NCBI GenBank assembly: GCA_016709675.1
Contig: JADJMH010000019.1
Location: 62,001 to 126,000 of the forward strand
Direction: 5' to 3'
Length of the DNA: 64,000 nucleotides
Origin: Candidatus Accumulibacter proximus
Lineage (GTDB): Bacteria; Pseudomonadota; Gammaproteobacteria; Burkholderiales; Rhodocyclaceae
Shown: positions 44,024 through 52,321 of the stretch, piece by piece
How positions within the stretch are numbered: the first letter of the stretch is position 1
How the letters are laid out: every line of letters starts with the position of its first letter
Notes under the pieces: model-generated
Databases searched by the model: none
What the model saw: only the letters and a program-made list of their open reading frames with translations
Told to the model about the DNA's origin: nothing
Made by a program: the position numbers and the translations under genes

Positions 44024-46327
44024 CTACCGCGTCAGCGCCATGAACAGCTCGGGCAGCTTCTCCGGCAGCCGCTCGATGTTGTCGATCACCGCGTATCGGC
44101 CGCCGAAGATATCATGCACGTACTCGTCGGCCTTGCGGTCGAGGCTGATGCAGTAGGTGAATATTCCCTGCTGCTCGAGTTCCCCGACAGACTTGCGGGC
44201 GTCTTCGATCAGCAGGCGTTCGTCCTGAACGTCGACGTCCGAAGGTTGCCCGTCGGTCAGGATCAGCATCAGCTTCTTCTCGGCTGGCTGCGCCGCGAGA
44301 TAATGCGCGGCGTGACGCATGGCAGCGCCCATTCGCGTCGAATAGCCCGCCTGCATCGCCGCCAGGCGGCGCTTGACGGGGTCGCCCCAGCCCTCGCTGA
44401 AGCCCTTGAGATGCAGGTAACGCACGTCGTGCCGGGTGTCCGAGTGAAAACCCGCAATCGCCAACGGATCGCCAAGTTGTTCTATGGCCCAGGCCAGCAG
44501 GGACACCGCCTCCTGACTCAGTTCGAGGACCGTCTGCTCGCCGTTGCCAACCCTGACCCTGTCGCCCAGCGACTCGGAGAGGTCGAGCAACAGCAGCACG
44601 GCGAGGTTGCGCCCGTTGGTACGGTGGCTCATGTTGATCCGCGGGTCGGGCGTGGCACCGCTCTTGAAGTCGATCAGCGAGCGGATGGCAATGTCCAGGT
44701 CCAGTTCGCTGCCATCTTCCTGGTAGCGGACGCGCAGCCTGTCCTGCGGGCGAAGCAGATCGAGCAGGCGTTTCAGGCGCCGCGCCAGTGCCGCGTGCTT
44801 GTCGAACAGGCGATCGATCAGCGCGGCCTCCCCCGACGGATGCAGCGATTCGTAAAGGCTGACCCAGTCGGGTCGGTAGGTCTGGCTCTGATAGTCCCAC
44901 TCGGGGTAGTGGCGCGGCGGCAGCCGGTCGACTTCCGCCGCAGCGGCCGTTGGTCGCGGCTCGAACATCTCCTCGTCGTCGCTCAGTTCGTGGAATCGCC
45001 AGAGGTGACGGTTATCGTCGCGGTAGGCGATCATCGTATCGGCGAAATGGACGTTCGCCAGCTGGTCGCTCTGCCGGCGGGTGCGTGCTACATAGGCGAG
45101 CGCGAGCGTGGCGACCGCCTCGCTGCTTGCTTCCCCGCTGGCCATCGTCTGCGCGAAGCGCTCGACAAACTCGCGCAGCGCCGCGTCCTGGTAGCCGTGC
45201 GCCGGGTCGAGCAGCGCGCGCGAGAGCATTGCCAGTCGGTGGCGCAGGCAGGAATGCGTGGCCGGGTTACAGGCGCCTTCAACGGGTGTCGGGTGCAGGG
45301 CGAGAAAAATGCGGTGCAGCCCCGGGTATTGCCGCAGGATCAGTTTTTCGATGCGGCTGTCCTCGAAGATCTCGATCGCCATGCGCTGCATCGGGCTGAA
45401 GTTGTCCGCAAACAGCGGCGTGCTCCAGCGCCGGTGACCAGCGATGTGCGCCAGGCTCGCCCGGTAACGGTCGATTCCGCTCACTCCCAGGGCTTCGTCG
45501 AGGACGTCAGGCAGGCGAATTCCGGACGCGTCGTAGTAGGGGAGCAAAGGCGCAGACGCATCCGCCTGCGCTGAATGTCCGGTCGGGTCAGCGCTGCTGG
45601 CGTACGGTACCAGCTGGGCGCTGTCACCCCAGAGTCCCCGCAGGCAGAGGTCGAGCAGGTGTTCGTGATCGACCAGCAAGGTACCGTGCCGTTCGCGCTG
45701 GAAGACCGCGCGGCTGTCGGCTGACTGCAGGCTGAAGTAGGCGCGCTGGCGGTCGGGGTGGTTGCCGTAGTTGCGGATGCCGTAGTCGACCCAGTTCTGC
45801 AGTCCACCGATCGCCAGGCCGTTGAGCAGGATCGGTGCCTGCGCAAGGAAGTCGGGCAGGCCGTGGCTGGCGAAACTCTTGTGGATGCCGTGGATCGAGC
45901 CGCTGGTGCGCTCCATCAGATCAAGCGTGAGATCGAGGTAGTGCTGCATCTGCTCGCGCGAGGGAAGCCGGCGGGCGACCGCTGCCAGCGTCTGGAGGAA
46001 GGGGGTGATCGCCTTGCCGTTTGGCGATTTCCAGATCAGCTGGAGGGTGTGATTGATCGCCGGCAGCGCGTCTTCGCCAAGGATGCCGGCGGTCGACGGC
46101 CATTCTTCGAGGAAGGTGAGTAGCGGTTCGACACCACGCCCCATGCGGCCGAGGAAGCGCCCGCAGTCGAGGTAGGCGCTAACGCCGGCGGGCGAGAGGA
46201 CACGCAGCGCGTCGAGCAGGCAGGCTTCGAAGACTTCACCGACCTGCGGGAAACGGCAGTCGAGTTGCGCGCGGTATGCCGCCAGGCGTTCGGGCCAGGC
46301 GGCATCCGGGCTCTCGGGGGAGGGCAT
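44024..46327 (-). CDS. cbbO: RuBisCO activase subunit CbbO (VWA-domain adaptor)
   Basis: 767 residues, cytosolic. The C-terminal von Willebrand A domain has a MIDAS motif LLLLDLSESLGD, with the acidic and Ser residues intact, followed by FGGRYAVIDNIERLPEK. The N-terminal ~500 residues are the helical part seen in NorD/CbbO. It binds inhibited RuBisCO and couples it to the CbbQ ATPase ring, which remodels the active site to release inhibitory sugar phosphates. It follows cbbQ by 16 bp. Length fits the CbbO2 class that serves form II RuBisCO. Confidence 0.93.
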   Translation of the reverse strand: MPSPESPDAAWPERLAAYRAQLDCRFPQVGEVFEACLLDALRVLSPAGVSAYLDCGRFLGRMGRGVEPLLTFLEEWPSTAGILGEDALPAINHTLQLIWKSPNGKAITPFLQTLAAVARRLPSREQMQHYLDLTLDLMERTSGSIHGIHKSFASHGLPDFLAQAPILLNGLAIGGLQNWVDYGIRNYGNHPDRQRAYFSLQSADSRAVFQRERHGTLLVDHEHLLDLCLRGLWGDSAQLVPYASSADPTGHSAQADASAPLLPYYDASGIRLPDVLDEALGVSGIDRYRASLAHIAGHRRWSTPLFADNFSPMQRMAIEIFEDSRIEKLILRQYPGLHRIFLALHPTPVEGACNPATHSCLRHRLAMLSRALLDPAHGYQDAALREFVERFAQTMASGEASSEAVATLALAYVARTRRQSDQLANVHFADTMIAYRDDNRHLWRFHELSDDEEMFEPRPTAAAAEVDRLPPRHYPEWDYQSQTYRPDWVSLYESLHPSGEAALIDRLFDKHAALARRLKRLLDLLRPQDRLRVRYQEDGSELDLDIAIRSLIDFKSGATPDPRINMSHRTNGRNLAVLLLLDLSESLGDRVRVGNGEQTVLELSQEAVSLLAWAIEQLGDPLAIAGFHSDTRHDVRYLHLKGFSEGWGDPVKRRLAAMQAGYSTRMGAAMRHAAHYLAAQPAEKKLMLILTDGQPSDVDVQDERLLIEDARKSVGELEQQGIFTYCISLDRKADEYVHDIFGGRYAVIDNIERLPEKLPELFMALTR

Positions 46328-46343
46328 GGCAGCCGTTTGCGGC

Positions 46344-47147
46344 TCAGGCGAACGTGGCGTCGATCGCGTGATCGAGAGTGTCGCGGATGTCGCGGTCGTC
46401 GGTGATCGGTCGTACCAGTGCCATCCGGCAGGCGTCGTGCGGGGTAACGCCGCCCTTGATCAGCGTCGCCGCGTAGACCAGGAGGCGTGTCGAGATGCCT
46501 TCGTCGAGGCCGTGCCCCCGCAGGCGGCGGGCGACAGCGCCGATGCTTACGAGTTGCGCAGCGGTGGTCGCATCGATGCCGCTTTCGCTGACCAGGATCG
46601 TCGTTTCGAGGGCAGCATCGGGGTAGTCGAACTCGAAGGCCGCGAAGCGCTGCTTGGTCGACTGCTTGAGGTCCTTCATCAGGCTCTGGTAGCCCGGGTT
46701 GTACGAGATGACCAGCTGAAAATCGGCGTGGGCGTGGATCAGTTCGCCTCTCTTGTCGAGCGGCAGCGTCCGTCGGTGGTCGGTCAGCGGGTGAATGACC
46801 ACCGTCGTGTCCTGACGCGCCTCGACGATTTCGTCGAGGTAGCAGATCGCACCGATACGCGCAGCGGTGGTCAGTGGGCCGTCGAGCCAGCGTGTGCCGT
46901 TGGCTTCGAGCAGGTAGCGGCCGACGAGATCCGAGGCGGTCATGTCTTCATTGCAGGCAACCGTGATCAGCGGCTTGCCGAGTTTCCAGGCCATGTATTC
47001 GATGAAGCGGGATTTACCGCAGCCGGTCGGTCCCTTGACCATCACCGGCAGCCGCGCTGCATAAGCGGCCTCATAGAGCGCCACCTCATTCCGTTGCGGT
47101 TGGTAGAAGGGTGCTTGAAAAACCTTGAACTGCTCCCTGTCGGTCAT
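46344..47147 (-). CDS. cbbQ: RuBisCO activase ATPase CbbQ
   Basis: 267 residues from ATG 47147. AAA+ features are Walker A GPTGCGKS at 39-46, Walker B AICYLDEIVEARQD, a sensor 1 Asn in LVISYNPGYQSL, and sensor 2 in the C-terminal part. MoxR/NorQ clade. It forms a hexameric ring with CbbO and reactivates RuBisCO. It is separated from cbbM by a 105-bp gap containing a palindrome, and from cbbO by 16 bp. Confidence 0.94.
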   Translation of the reverse strand: MTDREQFKVFQAPFYQPQRNEVALYEAAYAARLPVMVKGPTGCGKSRFIEYMAWKLGKPLITVACNEDMTASDLVGRYLLEANGTRWLDGPLTTAARIGAICYLDEIVEARQDTTVVIHPLTDHRRTLPLDKRGELIHAHADFQLVISYNPGYQSLMKDLKQSTKQRFAAFEFDYPDAALETTILVSESGIDATTAAQLVSIGAVARRLRGHGLDEGISTRLLVYAATLIKGGVTPHDACRMALVRPITDDRDIRDTLDHAIDATFA

Positions 47148-47171
47148 TGCCTGTCCCCTGTCTGCAGCGCT

Positions 47172-47193
47172 GTTAGGGAGCGTGCTCCCTAAC
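47172..47193. terminator. Palindrome between cbbM and cbbQ, likely attenuator or mRNA-stabilising hairpin
   Basis: GTTAGGGAGC-GT-GCTCCCTAAC is a perfect 10-bp inverted repeat in the 105-bp cbbM-cbbQ gap. It is positioned to stop most transcripts after cbbM, giving much RuBisCO and little activase. No T-run is seen, so partial termination or protection of the cbbM mRNA end is as likely. Confidence 0.55.
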
Positions 47194-47252
47194 GCTGTTC
47201 CCGGCAAACGTCTCCTTGTTTTTTTCCCCTTGAACCTGAAGCCTGGCCGCCC

Positions 47253-48632
47253 CTAGCGATGCACGCCGAGCTTCTCGCGCCAGCCCGGATAAAGCTTGTC
47301 GGCGTCGCCCGGGAAGGACTCGAAAGCACGGGCAAATTCCTTGTGTTGCCTGGCCCAGTCGATCGGGTCGGCACCCGCCTTCCAGCACTCGTAGGCCTGA
47401 CGCAGCGAAATGGCACCCGCCGCCGGGCTGTCGATGTGACCGTAAGAGCCGCCGCCGGAGGTGTTGATGACGTTGCCGTGGCCAAGATTGGCAAAGAAGC
47501 CGGGCAGGCGCAGTGCGTTCATGCCGCCGGAGATGATCGGTGTGGTCGGCTTCATGCCGTACCATTTCTGATGATAAGCCGGACCCTGGTACTCATCGCG
47601 CTCGATGACGTAAGCGATCGCGCGATCATCGGCGCTGCCCTCCATCTTGCCGTAACCCATCGTGCCGACGTGAATTCCCGAGGCACCCTGCAGACGCGAC
47701 ATCTTGGCCAGCACGTAGGCATCATAACCGCGCTTGGAACTCGGCGAGGTGACCGCGCCGTGGCCGGCACGGTGGTAATGCAGGTACTGGTTGGGATATT
47801 GCCGGCGCGCGGTGGTCACCATGCCAGGCCCGCCGACGTAGCCGTCGACCAGGAAGGCGACCTTGTCGGCGTCGGGGCCAAAGGTCTCGAGAATATAGTC
47901 GGCACGCGCGCACATCTCGTAGTGGTCGTCGGCGGTGATGTTGGCCGAGAACAACTTGGCTTGTCCCGTCTCATCCTGTGCCCGCTTCATTGCGTCGTAC
48001 ACCAGGGGCATGACCTGTTTCATCGGGGCAAACACCTGGTTGCCTTGCGGTTCGTCATTCTTGATGAAGTCGCCGCCGAGCCAGAACTGGTAGGCAGCCT
48101 TGGCAAAGGGCTCCGGCCGCAGGCCAAGCTTTGGTTTGATGATCGTACCGGCGATATAACCGCCGTCCTTGATCGGGCGACCAAGAATCCGCCACATGTC
48201 GGAGATATCCTTGGCCGGGCCGTCGAAGAGCTGGATGGCGCGCTCGGGCATGTAGAAATCGTAGATCTTGGCGTGCTCGATGTCGCCCATGCCCTGGTTG
48301 TTGCCGATGACCAGCGTCAGGAAGGAAACGATCATCATCCGCCCGTCGGTGACATTGCGGTCGAAGAGATCGAGCGGATAGGCGATGCGCATCTCTTCGC
48401 TCGGTTCGTCGATCAGATAGACCAGCGCGTCGACGCCGCGGGTGAAATCGTCGGTGGTGCATACCTCGACATTGGTCCCGGTGGACGACTCGGCGGCAAA
48501 GTGGGCGGCCGCCTGCAGATAGTCGTAGCCAGCTTTCGGCTTCATCTTGTAAGCCACGAGAATGTGCCTGCCACCCTTGATCAGGTCTTCTTCCCTGAGG
48601 CTGAGGTCGGCGTAACGATTCGATTGATCCAT
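47253..48632 (-). CDS. cbbM: Form II ribulose-1,5-bisphosphate carboxylase/oxygenase
   Basis: 459 residues, the form II length. The catalytic motif KPKLGLRPEPF is present, and the carbamylated lysine is residue 191 in GGDFIKNDEP, the same position as in the Rhodospirillum rubrum enzyme. GYGKMEG and SGGMNALRLPGFF are further form II signatures. It fixes CO2 onto ribulose bisphosphate; form II enzymes favour high CO2 and low O2. A CGGAGA ribosome site precedes the start. It is divergent from transketolase across a 418-bp region that contains LysR-type (CbbR-like) motifs. Confidence 0.97.
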   Translation of the reverse strand: MDQSNRYADLSLREEDLIKGGRHILVAYKMKPKAGYDYLQAAAHFAAESSTGTNVEVCTTDDFTRGVDALVYLIDEPSEEMRIAYPLDLFDRNVTDGRMMIVSFLTLVIGNNQGMGDIEHAKIYDFYMPERAIQLFDGPAKDISDMWRILGRPIKDGGYIAGTIIKPKLGLRPEPFAKAAYQFWLGGDFIKNDEPQGNQVFAPMKQVMPLVYDAMKRAQDETGQAKLFSANITADDHYEMCARADYILETFGPDADKVAFLVDGYVGGPGMVTTARRQYPNQYLHYHRAGHGAVTSPSSKRGYDAYVLAKMSRLQGASGIHVGTMGYGKMEGSADDRAIAYVIERDEYQGPAYHQKWYGMKPTTPIISGGMNALRLPGFFANLGHGNVINTSGGGSYGHIDSPAAGAISLRQAYECWKAGADPIDWARQHKEFARAFESFPGDADKLYPGWREKLGVHR

Positions 48633-49050
48633 GCTTGTCTCCGAGTTAATGAGGGTGAAGAGGCTGTCTTGCCGGTTGTGCGACAGGCTGCCCGGCGGTC
48701 GCGGTGGAATACCTGTTCCCGTATGCCGGTGCCAGCGGCGCAGTTACGCCAGGTCGACACAGTCGCCGGTCAATGGCAGTCCGACGAGGCAGTGCGCTGG
48801 CTCGCCACATTCGCCAAGAGTGTAGGCAGGGTTATAGATTATTAAAAGTTAAACTTTGTGGGCATTATGGTTATTTTTTACTTATGATACGAAGGGTCAA
48901 GGAGGGGCGGGCCAAGGTCCTGGTCGCTGCCGCCTGGTACCGGTCAGGAGCCGCCTCGACGGCGCGGCAACGGGGAGTGGCAAAGCGACCTGTTTTAGCG
49001 GATAATTTGCCCATGCGACTAAACTCCCTTTCAACGACTGGCGAAACATC
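48633..49050. promoter_or_regulatory. Divergent cbbM / tkt control region
   Basis: This 418-bp gap has no convincing gene. The AT-rich core at 48832-48890 holds a CbbR-like TTA-N7-TTA (48832-48844), a 13-base palindrome AAAGTT-A-AACTTT (48845-48857), and a -10-like TATGAT (48883-48888) directed toward tkt. The rest is GC-rich and featureless. CbbR binding is an inference: LysR regulators bind TNA-N7-TNA, and no cbbR gene is in the window. Confidence 0.45.
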
Positions 49051-51036
49051 GTGCCCGCTACGTTTACCCCCCTGACCAGCGTCATCCGCGCCCTTGCCAT
49101 GGACGCGGTCCAACAGGCCAACTCTGGCCATCCCGGTATGCCGATGGGGATGGCTGAGATCGCAGAAGTTCTCTGGCGCCGTCACCTGCGCCACAACCCT
49201 CGCAATCCCCTCTGGCCCGACCGTGACCGTTTCGTCCTTTCGAACGGTCATGGCTCGATGCTGCTCTACACCCTGCTCCATCTCACCGGTTACGATGTCT
49301 CGATCGATGACCTGAAGAGCTTCCGTCAGTTTCGCTCGAAGACCCCCGGCCACCCCGAAGTCGGTCATACCCCCGGCGTTGAAACCACCACCGGCCCGCT
49401 CGGCCAGGGTCTCGCCAATGCGGTCGGTATGGCGATTGCCGAAAAAGTGATGGCTGCCGAATTCAATCGCCCCGAACACGAGATCGTCAACCATTCGACC
49501 TACGTCTTCCTCGGCGACGGCTGCCTGATGGAAGGCGTGTCGCATGAAGCCTGCTCGCTGGCCGGGACTCTCGGGCTCGGCAAGCTGATCGCTTTCTATG
49601 ACGATAATGGCATCTCGATCGACGGTCATGTCGAGGGTTGGTTCACCGACGATACGCCGAAACGTTTCGCGGCCTACGGCTGGCAGGTCATCGCGGACAT
49701 TGACGGGCACGATAGCCGGGCCATCGACCACGCGCTCCTCGACGCGTGCGCCGACAAAGGCCGGCCAACGCTGATTTGCTGCAAGACGCGAATCGGCCTT
49801 GGCTCGCCGAACAAGGTCGGGACCCACGACGTCCACGGAGCACCGCTCGGGGCGGCCGAGATCGCTGCGGCACGCAGTCATATCGGCTGGCAACATGCCC
49901 CCTTCGAGATCCCCGACGAAGTCTATGCGCAGTGGGACGGCCGGATGCGCGGCAACGTGTTCGAAGGCAACTGGAACGTCCGCTTCGCCAGCTATCGGAC
50001 CGCTTTTCCCGAACTTGCCGCGGAGTTTTCCCGTCGTATGCGCGGTGAGCTGCCGGCTGACTGGACGACCTACGCAGCACGGACGCTGGCCGAGATCGTT
50101 ACGAGGGGCGAGAACATCGCCACACGCAAGGCGTCGCAGAATGCGATTGCTGCCTTCGCGCCGCACTTGCCCGAGCTGATCGGTGGCTCGGCCGATCTTG
50201 CCGGCTCGAACCTCACGCTCTGGAAGGGATCGAAGGGGGTCAGCAGAACCGAAGGTGGCAACTATCTCTATTATGGAGTGCGAGAGTTCGCGATGACGGC
50301 GATTGCCAATGGCCTCGCATTGCACGGCGGTCTGATTCCCTACACCGCAACCTTCCTCGTTTTCTCCGACTACGCACGTAACGCCATCCGCATGGCAGCG
50401 TTGATGAAACTGCGCCAGATCATGGTCTACACCCATGATTCGATCGGTCTCGGCGAAGATGGTCCGACGCACCAGCCGATCGAACACGTGGCCTGTCTGC
50501 GTCTGATTCCCAATGTGGACGTCTGGCGCCCCGCCGACGCCAGCGAAACGGCGGCAGCCTGGGTGGCTGCCATTGAACGTGCAGACGGTCCGACGGTTCT
50601 CGCCCTCTCGCGGCAGAACCTGCCGACGGTCACCGCCGGTTTGGCACCCGAGCGCATGCGTCGCGGCGCCTACGTGCTCGCCGACTGCACCGCGCCGCAG
50701 GTGGTGCTGATCGCGACCGGATCGGAGGTCAAGCTGGCCCTCGATGCACACCAGGCGCTGGCTGATGACGGCATTGCGGTGCGTGTGGTCTCGATGCCCT
50801 GCGCCGAAGTGTTCGACCGGCAGGACGCCGCCTACCGTGAAGCCGTCCTGCCGCCAGCGGTGCCGCGCGTCGCCATCGAGGCTGGGGTGAGCAATTTCTG
50901 GTTCAAGTATGTTGGACTCGACGGTGCCGTTATCGGCATCGATCGTTTTGGAGAGTCGGCACCCGCCGGCCAGTTGTTTGACTTTTTCGGTTTCACGGTG
51001 GCCAACGTGGTCAAGACCGTGAAATCACTGTTGTAA
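49051..51036 (+). CDS. tkt: Transketolase
   Basis: 661 residues from GTG 49051. The thiamine diphosphate motif is GDGCLMEG...(N-rich DDNGISID), with ANSGHPGMPMGMAEI, the E-x-x-x-G-x-x-x-E-like segment, and HDSIGLGEDGPTHQP. It transfers two-carbon units in the pentose phosphate pathway and Calvin cycle. It starts the tkt-gap-pyk-fba run and is divergent from cbbM. No obvious Shine-Dalgarno precedes the GTG. Confidence 0.95.
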   Translation: MPATFTPLTSVIRALAMDAVQQANSGHPGMPMGMAEIAEVLWRRHLRHNPRNPLWPDRDRFVLSNGHGSMLLYTLLHLTGYDVSIDDLKSFRQFRSKTPGHPEVGHTPGVETTTGPLGQGLANAVGMAIAEKVMAAEFNRPEHEIVNHSTYVFLGDGCLMEGVSHEACSLAGTLGLGKLIAFYDDNGISIDGHVEGWFTDDTPKRFAAYGWQVIADIDGHDSRAIDHALLDACADKGRPTLICCKTRIGLGSPNKVGTHDVHGAPLGAAEIAAARSHIGWQHAPFEIPDEVYAQWDGRMRGNVFEGNWNVRFASYRTAFPELAAEFSRRMRGELPADWTTYAARTLAEIVTRGENIATRKASQNAIAAFAPHLPELIGGSADLAGSNLTLWKGSKGVSRTEGGNYLYYGVREFAMTAIANGLALHGGLIPYTATFLVFSDYARNAIRMAALMKLRQIMVYTHDSIGLGEDGPTHQPIEHVACLRLIPNVDVWRPADASETAAAWVAAIERADGPTVLALSRQNLPTVTAGLAPERMRRGAYVLADCTAPQVVLIATGSEVKLALDAHQALADDGIAVRVVSMPCAEVFDRQDAAYREAVLPPAVPRVAIEAGVSNFWFKYVGLDGAVIGIDRFGESAPAGQLFDFFGFTVANVVKTVKSLL

Positions 51037-51056
51037 TTTCTCAAGGAGACCGTTTC

Positions 51057-52055
51057 ATGACAATCAAGGTAGGAATCAATGGCTTTGGCCGTATCGGCCG
51101 GATGGTGTTTCGCGCGGCAGCCAAGAACTTTTCGGACATCGAGGTGGTCGGCATCAACGATCTGCTCGAACCCGACTACTTGGCATACATGCTCAAGTAT
51201 GACTCCGTCCATGGCCGCTTTAAGGGTGACGTCAGCGTGGAAGGTAACACCTTGGTGGTCAACGGCAAGAAAATTCGCCTGACCGCCGTCAAGGACCCGG
51301 CCGAACTGAAATGGGGCGAGGTTGGTGCCGACATCGTCGTCGAATCGACTGGTCTTTTCCTGACCCTCGATACCTGCCAGAAGCATATCGCTGCTGGCGC
51401 CAAGAAGGTCATCCAGAGCGCACCGAGCAAGGACGAAACGCCGATGTTCGTGTTCGGTGTCAATGACCAGACCTACGCTGGCCAGACAATCATCTCGAAC
51501 GCATCCTGCACCACCAACTGCCTGGCTCCCGTGGCCAAGGTCCTGCATGACAACTGGGGCATCAAGCGCGGCCTGATGACCACGGTACACGCTGCGACGG
51601 CCACCCAGAAGACCGTCGATGGCCCGTCCAACAAGGACTGGCGCGGTGGCCGCGGCATCCTCGAGAACATCATCCCGTCCTCGACCGGTGCCGCCAAGGC
51701 CGTCGGCAAGGTGATTCCCGAGTTGAACAAGAAGCTGACCGGCATGGCCTTCCGCGTGCCGACTTCGGACGTGTCGGTTGTCGACCTGACGGTCGAGCTG
51801 AGCAAGGAAGCCACCTACGAGCAAATCTGCGCCGCCATGAAGGCAGCCTCGGAAGGTCCGATGAAGGGCGTTCTCGGGTACACGAACGAAAAAGTGGTGG
51901 CCACCGATTTCCGTGGCGAGAGCTGCACGTCGGTGTTTGACGCAGAAGCCGGGATGGCCCTCGACGGAACCTTCGTCAAGGTTGTCTCATGGTATGACAA
52001 CGAGTGGGGCTACTCCTGCAAGGTGCTGGAGATGGTCCGCGTAATGACCAAGTAG
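51057..52055 (+). CDS. gap: Glyceraldehyde-3-phosphate dehydrogenase, type I
   Basis: 332 residues. The Rossmann start KVGINGFGRIGRMVFRAA binds NAD(P), and the catalytic Cys151 is in SNASCTTNCLAPV. WYDNEWGYSCKV is at the end. It interconverts glyceraldehyde-3-phosphate and 1,3-bisphosphoglycerate in glycolysis, gluconeogenesis and the Calvin cycle. A strong AAGGAGA ribosome site lies 7-10 bases ahead. It follows tkt by 20 bp, with a UUCG-type terminator hairpin after it. Confidence 0.97.
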   Translation: MTIKVGINGFGRIGRMVFRAAAKNFSDIEVVGINDLLEPDYLAYMLKYDSVHGRFKGDVSVEGNTLVVNGKKIRLTAVKDPAELKWGEVGADIVVESTGLFLTLDTCQKHIAAGAKKVIQSAPSKDETPMFVFGVNDQTYAGQTIISNASCTTNCLAPVAKVLHDNWGIKRGLMTTVHAATATQKTVDGPSNKDWRGGRGILENIIPSSTGAAKAVGKVIPELNKKLTGMAFRVPTSDVSVVDLTVELSKEATYEQICAAMKAASEGPMKGVLGYTNEKVVATDFRGESCTSVFDAEAGMALDGTFVKVVSWYDNEWGYSCKVLEMVRVMTK

Positions 52056-52061
52056 CCAGGC

Positions 52062-52083
52062 AGGGGCGCCTTCGGGCGCCCCT
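52062..52083 (+). terminator. Hairpin after gap with UUCG tetraloop
   Basis: AGGGGCGCC-TTCG-GGCGCCCCT is a perfect 9-bp stem closed by the stable UUCG loop, 7 bases after the gap stop. No strong T-run follows. It probably ends or attenuates the tkt-gap transcript. Confidence 0.75.
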
Positions 52084-52321
52084 GATGCGCTTGCTTCTCG
52101 AGAGCACGTTGGCCACGTCGCATCGTTGGCAGATGCTTACGGTATTTCCGGGTTGATCGGAACTACCGTACTGGCGCCCCTCCGGCTGGGCTCATTGGAT
52201 CGGAAACTCACCCAGGCATTGCCGCAGAAGGAGACCGTGCACCCCTCCCTTTCTGGCGCTGACCAGGGCCGTGACCACCAGCTCCGCCCGAGCGAAGGAG
52301 TTCTGCAGAAATAGGAAACCC

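Noticed and set aside
47259..48845. Long plus-strand open frame over cbbM
   Set aside because: Antisense to RuBisCO with no family resemblance.
48871..50751. 626-codon open frame on the minus strand across transketolase
   Set aside because: It is the antisense shadow of a clearly conserved tkt; the translation has no recognisable domain and an Arg/Gly-rich composition typical of high-GC shadows.
52056..52321. Remnant of pgk
   Set aside because: No stretch in any frame resembles phosphoglycerate kinase.
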